Positions 1 through 5,674 of a stretch of 5,798 bases of DNA are shown one piece after another. The stretch's first letter is position 1. Each line of letters starts with the position of its first letter. The notes below the pieces were generated by a model that did not search any database, was not told the origin of the DNA, and saw only the letters and a program-made list of their open reading frames with translations. The translations under genes were made by a program, and so were the position numbers. Location: contig CAIWLA010000388.1 of the NCBI GenBank assembly GCA_903913345.1, positions 1-5,798 of the forward strand, written 5' to 3'. This DNA is from an uncultured Magnetococcales bacterium (GTDB lineage Bacteria; Pseudomonadota; Magnetococcia; Magnetococcales; Magnetaquicoccaceae).

Positions 1-18
1 CCCCCATACCCTCCACAC

Positions 19-48
19 AAAAAAATGGCCACACTGCTACCGTGGCCA
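19..48 (-). terminator. Rho-independent terminator of the tRNA-Ile unit
   Basis: On the minus strand a 7-bp perfect stem (TGGCCAC at 48-42 pairing with GTGGCCA at 32-26) encloses a 9-nt loop and is followed directly by seven T residues (25-19). It begins 20 nt beyond the 3' CCA of the tRNA, so it most simply ends the tRNA transcript. The complementary strand has no matching U tract on the other side, so it looks unidirectional. Confidence 0.85.
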
Positions 49-68
49 AACCCGTTCGATGGTTGGAA

Positions 69-145
<77 letters not shown>

Positions 146-160
146 GAACGGGAACCGGCA

Positions 161-189
161 CTTTTACTCTGTTTGCACACCAACGTCAA
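161..189 (-). promoter_or_regulatory. Sigma-70-type promoter for tRNA-Ile
   Basis: The minus strand shows a -35 box TTGACG (189-184, 5 of 6 to consensus), exactly 17 nt of spacer, and a -10 box TAAAAG (166-161, 4 of 6). The mature tRNA 5' end lies 15 nt beyond the -10 box, which leaves a short leader for RNase P to remove. The stretch after the -10 box, TGCCGG, is GC-rich, as in the discriminators of stringently controlled stable-RNA promoters. That regulatory link is inference. Confidence 0.75.
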
Positions 190-255
190 GGGGCTTCCTC
201 AACAAAAAGGGCAAACCCCACCCCAATCGCCAAAAAAAACCGGCCACCCCCCCCC

Positions 256-1137
256 TCATCCGCCCAAAAGCTGCCGCGCATGGAACGAAGAACGGGCCAA
301 AGGATGACTCTCCACCCCCAGAAATCCCAACGCCAATGCCTCCAAACGCCACGCATCAAACTCCTCCGGCGCGAGAAAACGATCGACCGGATAGTGCAAC
401 CGACTGGGCTGCAAATATTGCCCAATGGTCAGCAACTCCACCCCCACCCCACGCAAATCCACCAATAAATCCATCACCTCCGCACGCGACTCCCCCAGAC
501 CCAACATGATGCCAGACTTGGTCCGCATCCCCCCGCATCCCTCCAACCCGGCACACGCCGCCCGATAAAACCCCGCCTGACGCAATACCTCCAGGGAGAC
601 CGCATAACAGGCCGCTGGACGAATCACAGGATACAAACGCGACACCGTCTCCATATTGTGATTGAAAACCGTCGGGGCCGCCGCCAGAACCGTCTGCAAG
701 GCTCCCGCCTTGCCCCGAAAATCAGGCGTCAATACCTCCACCGTCACCGCCGCCGTCCCCTCCTCCTCACGAATGGCCTGAATACAGGCCGCAAACAACC
801 CCGCCCCCCCATCCGCCAAATCATCCCGATCCACCGAGGTGATCACCACATGCCGCAAACCCAGAGTCCGAACCGCCGCCGCCAAACGGCGCGGCTCGTC
901 GGGATCCACCGGCTCCGGTCGGCCCGTCGGCACCGCACAAAAGGGACACCGCCGCGTACAGATGCCACCCAGAATCATGAATGCCGCCGTCCCCTCCTCC
1001 CAACACCGCCCGCGATTGGGACAAATCGCCGACGCACAGACCGTGTTCAACCGCTGCTGCCGCAATAATCCATGCAGAGCCAGATACTCTGGAGAACGCG
1101 GGGCCTCCCCCTTCAGCCAGAGAGGCTTGCGCCGCAT
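256..1137 (-). CDS. lipA: Lipoyl synthase LipA (radical SAM)
   Basis: LipA inserts two sulfur atoms into protein-bound octanoyl groups to make the lipoyl cofactor of 2-oxoacid dehydrogenases and the glycine cleavage system. With the start at 1137 the protein is 293 aa, normal for the family. The auxiliary 4Fe-4S cluster motif CX4CX5C is C34, C39, C45 ([12 protein letters not shown]). The radical-SAM motif CX3CX2C is C60, C64, C67 (CTRRCPFC). The family motifs VFNHNMETV and [11 protein letters not shown] are present. The C-terminal RSSFHA (residues 282-287) supplies the serine ligand of the auxiliary cluster. ATG at 1137 is preferred because a G-rich SD-like GGGGG sits 8 nt upstream. ATG at 1143 is possible, and a reading frame open to 1194 has no family support. 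The DHH phosphoesterase gene lies 91 bp upstream on the same strand. No lipB is next to it. Confidence 0.96.
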   Translation of the reverse strand: MRRKPLWLKGEAPRSPEYLALHGLLRQQRLNTVCASAICPNRGRCWEEGTAAFMILGGICTRRCPFCAVPTGRPEPVDPDEPRRLAAAVRTLGLRHVVITSVDRDDLADGGAGLFAACIQAIREEEGTAAVTVEVLTPDFRGKAGALQTVLAAAPTVFNHNMETVSRLYPVIRPAACYAVSLEVLRQAGFYRAACAGLEGCGGMRTKSGIMLGLGESRAEVMDLLVDLRGVGVELLTIGQYLQPSRLHYPVDRFLAPEEFDAWRLEALALGFLGVESHPLARSSFHARQLLGG

Positions 1138-1228
1138 GATCATCGCCCCCACACCCGGCACGACACCTCCAACCCAGCCACCACACCCCAACACCCCGAA
1201 ACCATGGAGACCACCGGGCCATCAAACA

Positions 1229-2338
1229 TCACTCACCCTCGGCACCAATTTTAGTGAAAAATTTCTTTTGAATCTTGGCCTTAAACGTGTCCCACTTCAG
1301 CTTGGACAACTCGGGATCATCATGACCCGCCAAAAATCCCAACGGAATTTCAAAACCACCCGCCCTGGCCTTGCCACCTCCATAATGGGAACCACTCGCC
1401 ATCCGACCCAACGCATCCTTCAAAAATTGATCGGGAGACAAGGTCAGCCGCGTGGTACGCAACGAACCGTGGATCTCCTCCCTTTCCCCCTGAACAATCC
1501 CAAACACAATCACCGTATGGACCATCTCTTCGGTCAAGAGAAAATCGGCGGCCTGCGGCAGGGCATCCCGATCATCGGCCCGCAAATAACCCACCCCGGA
1601 AATGCAATACCCGGAACGAATCACCCGATTTTCCAACGCCAGATGAATCACCTCCATCACCTGATGGCTCCGCTGCTGATGCAAAATTTCATTGAGCAGT
1701 TCCCGGTCACAAAAGGGCTGCAAATAGGCGGCCGCTGTAAAATCCTGGGCTTGCGCCTCTATCAAGGCACCCGTTTCGGAAATGATACCGTGCATCAGAG
1801 CCGTTGCCAACTTGCGATGCTCCGCCTTGGCAACCAGAGGCAACAACCCCCCTTGCATATAATCCACAAAAATGGAGGCACAGGCCCCCACCGCAGGCCG
1901 AATATCAGAAAACAACGGTTTCAACCGATCTTGCTGGGCATGATGATCCACGACAATCAAGACGGGAATACCCGCCCGCTCCATCCGCTCCACCAGACAG
2001 GAGGTGGTCCCCTGACCATCGACAAAAACACTGCCCTGGTAACGTTCGGAAGGCACTTCGTCCGATTCACACTGCATGATATTGATACCCAGCAGATTGA
2101 CCATGGCCAGATTTTCCTGGTGGCTGATGCGACCACCATAGACCAGATCGGTCTCAATCCCCCACTGTGCCACCAAACAGCGATAGGCCAAACCGCACGA
2201 AATGGCATCTGGATCCGGAAAATCCTGCAAAATCACTACATGACGTTCTCCCGATCGCCCCTTCAACAAGGCCTCCAGTTGACTGGCCATCCTGCTCGCA
2301 TCATCCCCTTGATCGGGGCTTCCAGACTCTTTTTTCAT
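1229..2338 (-). CDS. DHH/DHHA1-family phosphoesterase (NrnA-like)
   Basis: The predicted protein is a 369-aa cytosolic enzyme of the DHH superfamily, whose members hydrolyse phosphodiester or phosphoanhydride bonds, for example nanoRNAs, pAp or cyclic dinucleotide products. The N-terminal DHH domain shows motif I PDPDA (D42, D44), motif II VFVDGQG (D107), the signature DHH (D131-H132-H133) and a motif-IV-like ISETG (187-190). The C-terminal DHHA1 domain ends with GSHYGGGKARAGGFEI (about 316-331), the glycine-rich substrate-binding motif. Two metal-site positions differ from the classical pattern: Gln38 stands where HxxPDxD enzymes have His, and motif IV carries Glu in place of Asp. The frame is open further upstream, but ATG at 2338 has a good SD (GGAGAG, 2352-2347) 8 nt away. 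The exact substrate cannot be read from the sequence. Confidence 0.88.
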   Translation of the reverse strand: MKKESGSPDQGDDASRMASQLEALLKGRSGERHVVILQDFPDPDAISCGLAYRCLVAQWGIETDLVYGGRISHQENLAMVNLLGINIMQCESDEVPSERYQGSVFVDGQGTTSCLVERMERAGIPVLIVVDHHAQQDRLKPLFSDIRPAVGACASIFVDYMQGGLLPLVAKAEHRKLATALMHGIISETGALIEAQAQDFTAAAYLQPFCDRELLNEILHQQRSHQVMEVIHLALENRVIRSGYCISGVGYLRADDRDALPQAADFLLTEEMVHTVIVFGIVQGEREEIHGSLRTTRLTLSPDQFLKDALGRMASGSHYGGGKARAGGFEIPLGFLAGHDDPELSKLKWDTFKAKIQKKFFTKIGAEGE

Positions 2339-2346
2339 GGGATCAG

Positions 2347-2352
2347 CTCTCC
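2347..2352 (-). promoter_or_regulatory. Ribosome binding site of the DHH phosphoesterase
   Basis: GGAGAG on the minus strand lies 8 nt before ATG at 2338. It decides the start, because the reading frame stays open for 74 more codons upstream, through the divergent intergenic region and into the opposite gene's start. Confidence 0.7.
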
Positions 2353-2451
2353 ACAACAGATCAATACTTGACCAAAGGCCCCGTTCGTTAGCACCATTGC
2401 GCTTGTACCGTAGCGCAGATCCTGCCATCTGGACTAGAATCACCCCATCCA

Positions 2452-2475
2452 CCATCCCGGCGCAGGCGGGCATGG
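2452..2475. repeat. REP-like imperfect palindrome
   Basis: The stretch reads CCAT-C-CCGGCGCAGGCGGG-CATGG, with complementary outer ends (CCAT/ATGG) and an inner CCCG/CGGG stem around GCGCAGG. It resembles the dispersed extragenic palindromes of proteobacteria built on the core CCCGCCTGCGCGGG, which in spurious translations give the peptide IPAQAG, as this one does. It lies between divergent genes, 28 nt before the osmC Shine-Dalgarno site. Only one copy is in the window, so its repetitive nature is inferred from resemblance. Confidence 0.4.
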
Positions 2476-2503
2476 CCAATCGAATCAGACAACCAAACCG
2501 CAC

Positions 2504-2510
2504 AAGGAGG
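2504..2510 (+). promoter_or_regulatory. Ribosome binding site of the osmC-like gene
   Basis: AAGGAGG is a full-consensus Shine-Dalgarno sequence 5 nt before ATG at 2516. It fixes that start over the out-of-frame ATG at 2511. It is by far the strongest ribosome site in the operon, and the downstream genes rely on weak sites or stop-start overlaps. Confidence 0.85.
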
Positions 2511-2515
2511 ATGCC

Positions 2516-2941
2516 ATGGCGGAAATCACCGCACGTATCAAATGGATTGAAGGGATGCAAATGTTGGGCGAATCGGGTTCAGGCCATACGCTGGTCATGG
2601 ATGCCGCCCCTTCCGTTGGCGGACGCGACATGGGCGTGAGGCCCATGGAGCTGTTCCTGCTCGGTCTGGGGGGATGCGCATCCATCGATGTACTGACCAT
2701 TCTCCGCAAAGGCCGGCATACCGTCTCCGACTGCGTTGCCACCCTCAGAGGCATCCGCGCCGAAACCGATCCCAAAGTATTCCTGGAAATTTACATGCAT
2801 TTTGTGGTAACCGGCAAGGGACTCCCTGCCCACGCGGTGGAACGGGCCATCCGTCTTTCCGAAGAAACCTATTGTTCCGCCTCCGCCATGTTGGGAAAAA
2901 CAGCGAAAATTCAATCCACTTATGAAATCATGGAAGACTGA
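2516..2941 (+). CDS. OsmC/Ohr-family protein (YhfA-like)
   Basis: The product is a 141-aa cytosolic protein of the OsmC superfamily. OsmC and Ohr members reduce organic hydroperoxides with a reactive cysteine pair, while YhfA-type members are less well characterised. The family landmarks are GGRDMGVRPMELFLLGLGGCASIDV (about 35-59), containing the first cysteine C54 in the GGC context, and EETYCSASAMLGKTAKI (116-132), containing C120. The 66-residue spacing between the two cysteines matches E. coli OsmC (C59/C125). The MGVRPMELFLLGLGGCASIDV pattern is closer to the YhfA branch than to classical Ohr. It is the first gene of the redox operon. Its TGA stop is followed by CCA and the ATG of the dsbA-like gene in the same frame. 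Whether it acts as a peroxidase here is inference. Confidence 0.9.
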   Translation: MAEITARIKWIEGMQMLGESGSGHTLVMDAAPSVGGRDMGVRPMELFLLGLGGCASIDVLTILRKGRHTVSDCVATLRGIRAETDPKVFLEIYMHFVVTGKGLPAHAVERAIRLSEETYCSASAMLGKTAKIQSTYEIMED

Positions 2942-2944
2942 CCA

Positions 2945-3598
2945 ATGCAAACCCTTTTCTCACTCTTTTTGGCCTCCGTCCTCTTCCTGCTGACGGGTTG
3001 GTCGGGCATCGCGGTGGCCGCACCCCAGGCCGAGGCACTGCAACCGGGTGTCCACTACACGCCCATCAGCCCGGCCATACCCCGGTCCGGGACCAAACCC
3101 GAAGTGGTGGAGGTATTCAATTTTAAATGTCCACACTGCTTTTCCCTCGCACCGCACACCGCCGAATGGGCGGAAAAAAACAAGGACCGATTTATTTTCA
3201 AGTCGATACCAGTCTACTGGGGCAAACAGACGGATCTCCCGGCACGGGCCTTTTTTGCCGCAGAATTCATGGGCAAGGGCGAAGCAATGAAAATGGCCAT
3301 TTTCAAGGCCCAATTTGACCATTCCGCCGACATTGAAAACGTGGAAGAGATGATATTCCTGGCCGAGTCCCTGGGAATGGAGGCTCAGGCATTCCGCACC
3401 AATCTGCACTCCTTCGGCGTCTCTTCCAGGGTGGCACAAGCCAAAACATTTCAACAAGACGCCAAGGTCTCCTCGACGCCCACTTTGGTGATCAATGGCC
3501 AATATCAGGTCCAACCCGGTCTGCATGCCCGGAGCATGACCGAGCCGGTTGATTATGACAAACTGTTCATGATTGTCGAAACCCTTGCCACGCAATGA
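2945..3598 (+). CDS. dsbA: DsbA-like thiol:disulfide oxidoreductase, exported
   Basis: DsbA introduces disulfide bonds into proteins in the periplasm and is reoxidised by DsbB. This 217-aa protein starts with a hydrophobic segment (about residues 3-19) and a probable signal-peptidase site after AVAA (A26). The thioredoxin-fold active site is C62-P63-H64-C65 in EVFNFKCPHCF, the same dipeptide as E. coli DsbA. The cis-proline is P179 in SSTPTLVING. Length and domain order fit DsbA, with a helical insertion between about 95 and 165. The start is firm: the in-frame osmC stop codon lies two codons upstream. A GGAAG sequence (2932-2936) 8 nt away can serve as ribosome site. One oddity is that the signal n-region has no Lys or Arg. 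No dsbB is nearby. The end overlaps etfB by ATGA. Confidence 0.88.
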   Translation: MQTLFSLFLASVLFLLTGWSGIAVAAPQAEALQPGVHYTPISPAIPRSGTKPEVVEVFNFKCPHCFSLAPHTAEWAEKNKDRFIFKSIPVYWGKQTDLPARAFFAAEFMGKGEAMKMAIFKAQFDHSADIENVEEMIFLAESLGMEAQAFRTNLHSFGVSSRVAQAKTFQQDAKVSSTPTLVINGQYQVQPGLHARSMTEPVDYDKLFMIVETLATQ

Positions 3599-4401
3599 AC
3601 ATTCTGGTTGCCCTCAAGCCGGTCGTGGATCCCGCACGACCGGTCCATTTTTTTGCAACCGATGGTTCGATCGCTGACACTCCCCCGTGCCCATCCACCG
3701 GTTCCGAGCCAACCCTCCTGAATCCGTTCGACGAAATCGCCCTGGAGGCGGCCATCCGGTTTCGGGAGAACGGGGTGGCCACCCAGGTGACGGTCATCAC
3801 CATCGGGCCTTTGGCCTGGGAAGGGCATCTGCGCACCGCCCTGGCCATGGGCGCGGACCGTGCCCTGCGGGTGGAGGCACCCGCCGGTCTGGAACCCTTG
3901 TCGGTGGCCAAATGTCTGGCGGCGGCCGCCCGACGGGAGGGAATCGATCTCCTCCTCACCGGACGGCAGGCGGTGGACGAAGGGCACAATCAGACCGGGC
4001 AAATGACCGCCGCTCTGCTCGGTTGGGGAGAGGTGACAGAGGCAACACAGATCGCCATCCAACCGGGAGAGGTCGTGGTACTGCGCGAGGTGGAGAGCGG
4101 CCTGGAACAATGGACGGTCCCCCTGCCCGCCGTCATCACGGTGGAGTGGCGTCTCAACGCCATCCACGAAACCGGTGGGCCGCGCTACGCCAGTCTGCCC
4201 AATATCATGAAGGCACGCCGCAAACCACTGGAGCAGATCGCCCCCGATCAGTGGGGGCTGGTGTTGCGCCCGCAGATGCAGTGCCTCGCCCGACACCCCC
4301 CCCTGGCCCGACCGCCCGGCCAACGGTTGCAGACGGTGGACGCACTGCTGACCGCTTTGCGTCAGGCGGGCTGGCCGGAAAGGCATCCCTCACCCCCATG
4401 A
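3595..4401 (+). CDS. etfB: Electron transfer flavoprotein, beta subunit
   Basis: ETF beta pairs with ETF alpha in the cytoplasm to carry electrons from acyl-CoA and other flavin dehydrogenases to ETF:quinone oxidoreductase; beta binds AMP. The 268-aa product shows NPFDEIALEAA (43-53), TALAMGADRA (81-90), the nucleotide-binding GRQAVDEGHNQTGQ (123-136), the signature REVESGLEQWTVPLPAVITV (164-183) and the partner-recognition loop RYASLPNIMKARRKP (197-211), with its key leucine L201. It is longer than the usual roughly 250 aa because of extra residues after the first strand (about 25-40) and an insertion AIHETGG (189-195) directly before the recognition loop. It starts within the dsbA stop (ATGA) with no evident Shine-Dalgarno, so it is probably translated by coupling. 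It ends in another ATGA overlap with etfA. Confidence 0.95.
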   Translation: MNILVALKPVVDPARPVHFFATDGSIADTPPCPSTGSEPTLLNPFDEIALEAAIRFRENGVATQVTVITIGPLAWEGHLRTALAMGADRALRVEAPAGLEPLSVAKCLAAAARREGIDLLLTGRQAVDEGHNQTGQMTAALLGWGEVTEATQIAIQPGEVVVLREVESGLEQWTVPLPAVITVEWRLNAIHETGGPRYASLPNIMKARRKPLEQIAPDQWGLVLRPQMQCLARHPPLARPPGQRLQTVDALLTALRQAGWPERHPSPP

Positions 4402-5357
4402 AAACATTGATCGTCCCCGACCCCACCTGGCAGGAGAACCCCACGGACGAACAACTGGCCCGTCTGGTGGGGGCCATGGCACCATGGGGTGAATGCGCCC
4501 TCCTGGTGGCGGCAGAAACGTGGCCCGATGACGGGGGATCCCGCATCGAGTGGGCGGGGGTGACGGAATGGATTGTCGTGGAACAGGGGGGGGTAACGGA
4601 TTGGCCAGCGGCCAACTGGGTCAGACGGATTGTCTCATTGGCGGGCGATTTTTCGCATATTGTCGCAGCGGCTTCGACGTTTGGCTCGACGGTGTTGCCC
4701 CAGGTTGCCGCACGACTGGATCGGGCCATGGTCACCGGCGTACAGAGGATTCAGTCGCCCGACACCTTTGTCCGGCCCGTCCTGGCGGGCAATGGACTGG
4801 CCACGATACGGGCCACCGGGCAACCGGTCTGTTTGACCCTGCATCTGGCGGGTTTTGCCCCCGCAGCCCGGATCAACCAACCGACCCCACGGATACGCCA
4901 CCTGACCGCCCCCCTCCTGGTCGATGGCAGCGGGGCACGTCTCCTGGCACGCACGCCCATCGTGCGCGGCCAACGACCGGATCTGGCCTCGGCCCGCGTG
5001 GTGGTGGCGGGTGGAGGGGGGCTGGCCAAGGCGGGCCATTTCGCCCTGATCGAGGCACTGGCCGATACGCTGGGTGCCGCCGTTGGAGCCTCCCGCGCTG
5101 CCGTCGATGCCGAACTGGCCCCAACGGCCTGGCAAATCGGCCAAACCGGTCACATCATCGCCCCCGATCTCTACATCGGTATTGGCATTTCCGGGGCCAT
5201 TCAACATTTGGCGGGCATCAAGGGGGCCAAAACCATCGTGGCCATCAACCACGACCCCTCTGCCCCCCTGATGCGGGTGGCCGACTTTGCACTGGAGGCA
5301 GACCTGTACGAGGCCGTCCCGGCCCTGATACGGGCACTCAAAACCCCTCCACCTTAA
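4398..5357 (+). CDS. etfA: Electron transfer flavoprotein, alpha subunit
   Basis: ETF alpha carries the redox-active FAD of the ETF heterodimer. The 319-aa protein has the expected N-terminal domain, with SLAGDFSHIVAAASTFGSTVLPQVAARLD (about 80-108) and SPDTFVRPVLAGNGLATI (120-137). The C-terminal FAD domain reads VVVAGGGGL (201-209), GAAVGASRAAVDAE (226-239), QIGQTG (246-251), APDLYIGIGISGAIQHLAG (255-273) and KTIVAINHDPSAP (278-290). The GASR arginine (R233), the QTG threonine (T250) and the IQH histidine (H270) that surround the flavin are kept. The arginine of the usual SGGRGL is replaced by glycine (G207), and the usual LPRVAA is LPQVAA (Q102). ATG at 4398 overlaps the etfB stop. The frame is open far upstream inside etfB, but only residues from 4398 match the family. 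No ETF:quinone oxidoreductase or dehydrogenase partner is in the window. Confidence 0.95.
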   Translation: MKTLIVPDPTWQENPTDEQLARLVGAMAPWGECALLVAAETWPDDGGSRIEWAGVTEWIVVEQGGVTDWPAANWVRRIVSLAGDFSHIVAAASTFGSTVLPQVAARLDRAMVTGVQRIQSPDTFVRPVLAGNGLATIRATGQPVCLTLHLAGFAPAARINQPTPRIRHLTAPLLVDGSGARLLARTPIVRGQRPDLASARVVVAGGGGLAKAGHFALIEALADTLGAAVGASRAAVDAELAPTAWQIGQTGHIIAPDLYIGIGISGAIQHLAGIKGAKTIVAINHDPSAPLMRVADFALEADLYEAVPALIRALKTPPP

Positions 5358-5387
5358 TTCTTGATCATCAAAATTGTATACTGAACA

Positions 5388-5418
5388 GGGGTCCAGGGGG
5401 ATTATTCCCCTGGTGGGG
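5388..5418 (+). repeat. Hairpin module A, copy 1
   Basis: This 31-nt unit has a 7-bp stem CCAGGGG (5393-5399) / CCCCTGG (5407-5413) flanked by GGGG on both sides. It starts 31 nt after the etfA stop. A second copy in inverted orientation lies at 5582-5612, with 26 of 31 positions identical. It may slow or help terminate transcription from the operon, but no T tract follows it directly. Confidence 0.75.
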
Positions 5419-5420
5419 TT

Positions 5421-5447
5421 TGGGGCGAAGCCCCATGTGCGCTAACA
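5421..5447 (+). repeat. Hairpin module B, copy 1
   Basis: The 15-nt palindrome TGGGGCGAAGCCCCA (5421-5435; 6-bp stem, GAA loop) is followed by TGTGCGCTAACA. The inverted counterpart is at 5648-5674. The two copies share the stem and tail, differing at the loop (GAA against TTC) and at one tail base. Confidence 0.75.
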
Positions 5448-5482
5448 TAATATCAATTTATTGATATTATTGTTAATTTTTT
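5443..5482 (+). terminator. AT-rich stem-loop with T tract, possible operon terminator
   Basis: TAACATAATATCAAT (5443-5457) pairs with the 16-nt arm 5460-5475 around a TT loop, with one bulged base. Six T residues follow (5477-5482). It lies 85 nt after the etfA stop and is the best plus-strand stem-plus-T-tract structure behind the operon. The stem is AT-rich rather than GC-rich, so termination would be weak by itself; hairpins A and B just before it could assist. The same palindrome also contains promoter-like boxes, so its role is uncertain. Confidence 0.4.
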
Positions 5483-5581
5483 ATTTCCCTTTTGGGGCGG
5501 GTACGGGCGTGCTGCACCCATTTCCTGCGGAAATTGGCTTTTGATAAAACGCGCCTTATATGCAAAGGATCCGCCCCTGCA

Positions 5582-5612
5582 CCCCGCCAGGGGGGTGACC
5601 CCCCTGGACCCC
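5582..5612 (-). repeat. Hairpin module A, copy 2 (inverted)
   Basis: A 9-bp perfect stem CCAGGGGGG (5587-5595) / CCCCCCTGG (5599-5607) with a TGA loop is flanked by CCCC on each side. On the minus strand it reads as module A. Relative to copy 1 at 5388-5418, all five differing positions are transitions, and four of them fall in the central six bases. The stem of copy 2 is the longer one. Confidence 0.75.
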
Positions 5613-5647
5613 GCAATAATATGACGAAAACGGCGGGAAGACACACC

Positions 5648-5674
5648 TGTTAGCGCATATGGGGCGAAGCCCCA
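5648..5674 (-). repeat. Hairpin module B, copy 2 (inverted)
   Basis: Read on the minus strand it is TGGGGCTTCGCCCCA followed by TATGCGCTAACA. The preceding bases CCTGG-TGGGG match the end of module A, but the 7-nt TGGGGTT present in copy 1 is missing here. It lies 19 nt beyond the stop of the minus-strand gene that ends at 5694, so it has the same orientation relative to that gene as copy 1 has to etfA. Confidence 0.75.

Larger units (their letters stand above)
2339..2515. other. Divergent intergenic region between DHH phosphoesterase and osmC operon
   Basis: These 177 bp separate two outward-facing transcription units, so promoters for both are expected here. I see a clear Shine-Dalgarno site at each end and a REP-like palindrome at 2452-2475. 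No -35/-10 pair with good spacing was found on either strand. TAGAAT at 2435-2440 is a possible plus-strand -10 box but lacks a convincing -35 partner. Confidence 0.6.

Noticed and set aside
190..255. Possible lipA terminator before the tRNA promoter
   Set aside because: T8 and T5 tracts are present on the minus strand, but the only stems are about 3-4 bp (GGG/CCC around TTTG), too weak to call.
247..255. Nine-C tract (G9 on the lipA strand), considered as phase-variable
   Set aside because: It lies immediately after the lipA stop codon, so length changes would not alter the protein.
1144..1228. G-rich stretch upstream of lipA as a G-quadruplex or riboswitch
   Set aside because: The G runs do not satisfy a four-run pattern with short loops, and no recognisable riboswitch structure is seen.
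839..2371. 510-codon plus-strand open frame opposite lipA and the DHH gene
   Set aside because: Its protein is rich in Pro, Arg, His and Gln with no domain. It is an antisense shadow of two well-supported genes in GC-rich DNA.
2403..2440. Plus-strand promoter TTGTAC ... TAGAAT for the osmC operon
   Set aside because: The spacer would be 26 nt, far from the 16-18 nt optimum, and no better -35 box fits the TAGAAT.
2960..3595. 211-codon minus-strand open frame opposite dsbA
   Set aside because: The dsbA strand shows a signal peptide, CPHC and cis-Pro, while the antisense product has no recognisable feature.
3553..4386. 277-codon minus-strand open frame opposite etfB
   Set aside because: Antisense shadow. 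etfB carries all family motifs and is coupled to its neighbours.
3687..4397. Upstream extension of the etfA frame inside etfB
   Set aside because: The frame is open for 237 codons, but the product is Gly/Arg/His-rich low-complexity sequence unlike ETF alpha. Family similarity begins at ATG 4398.
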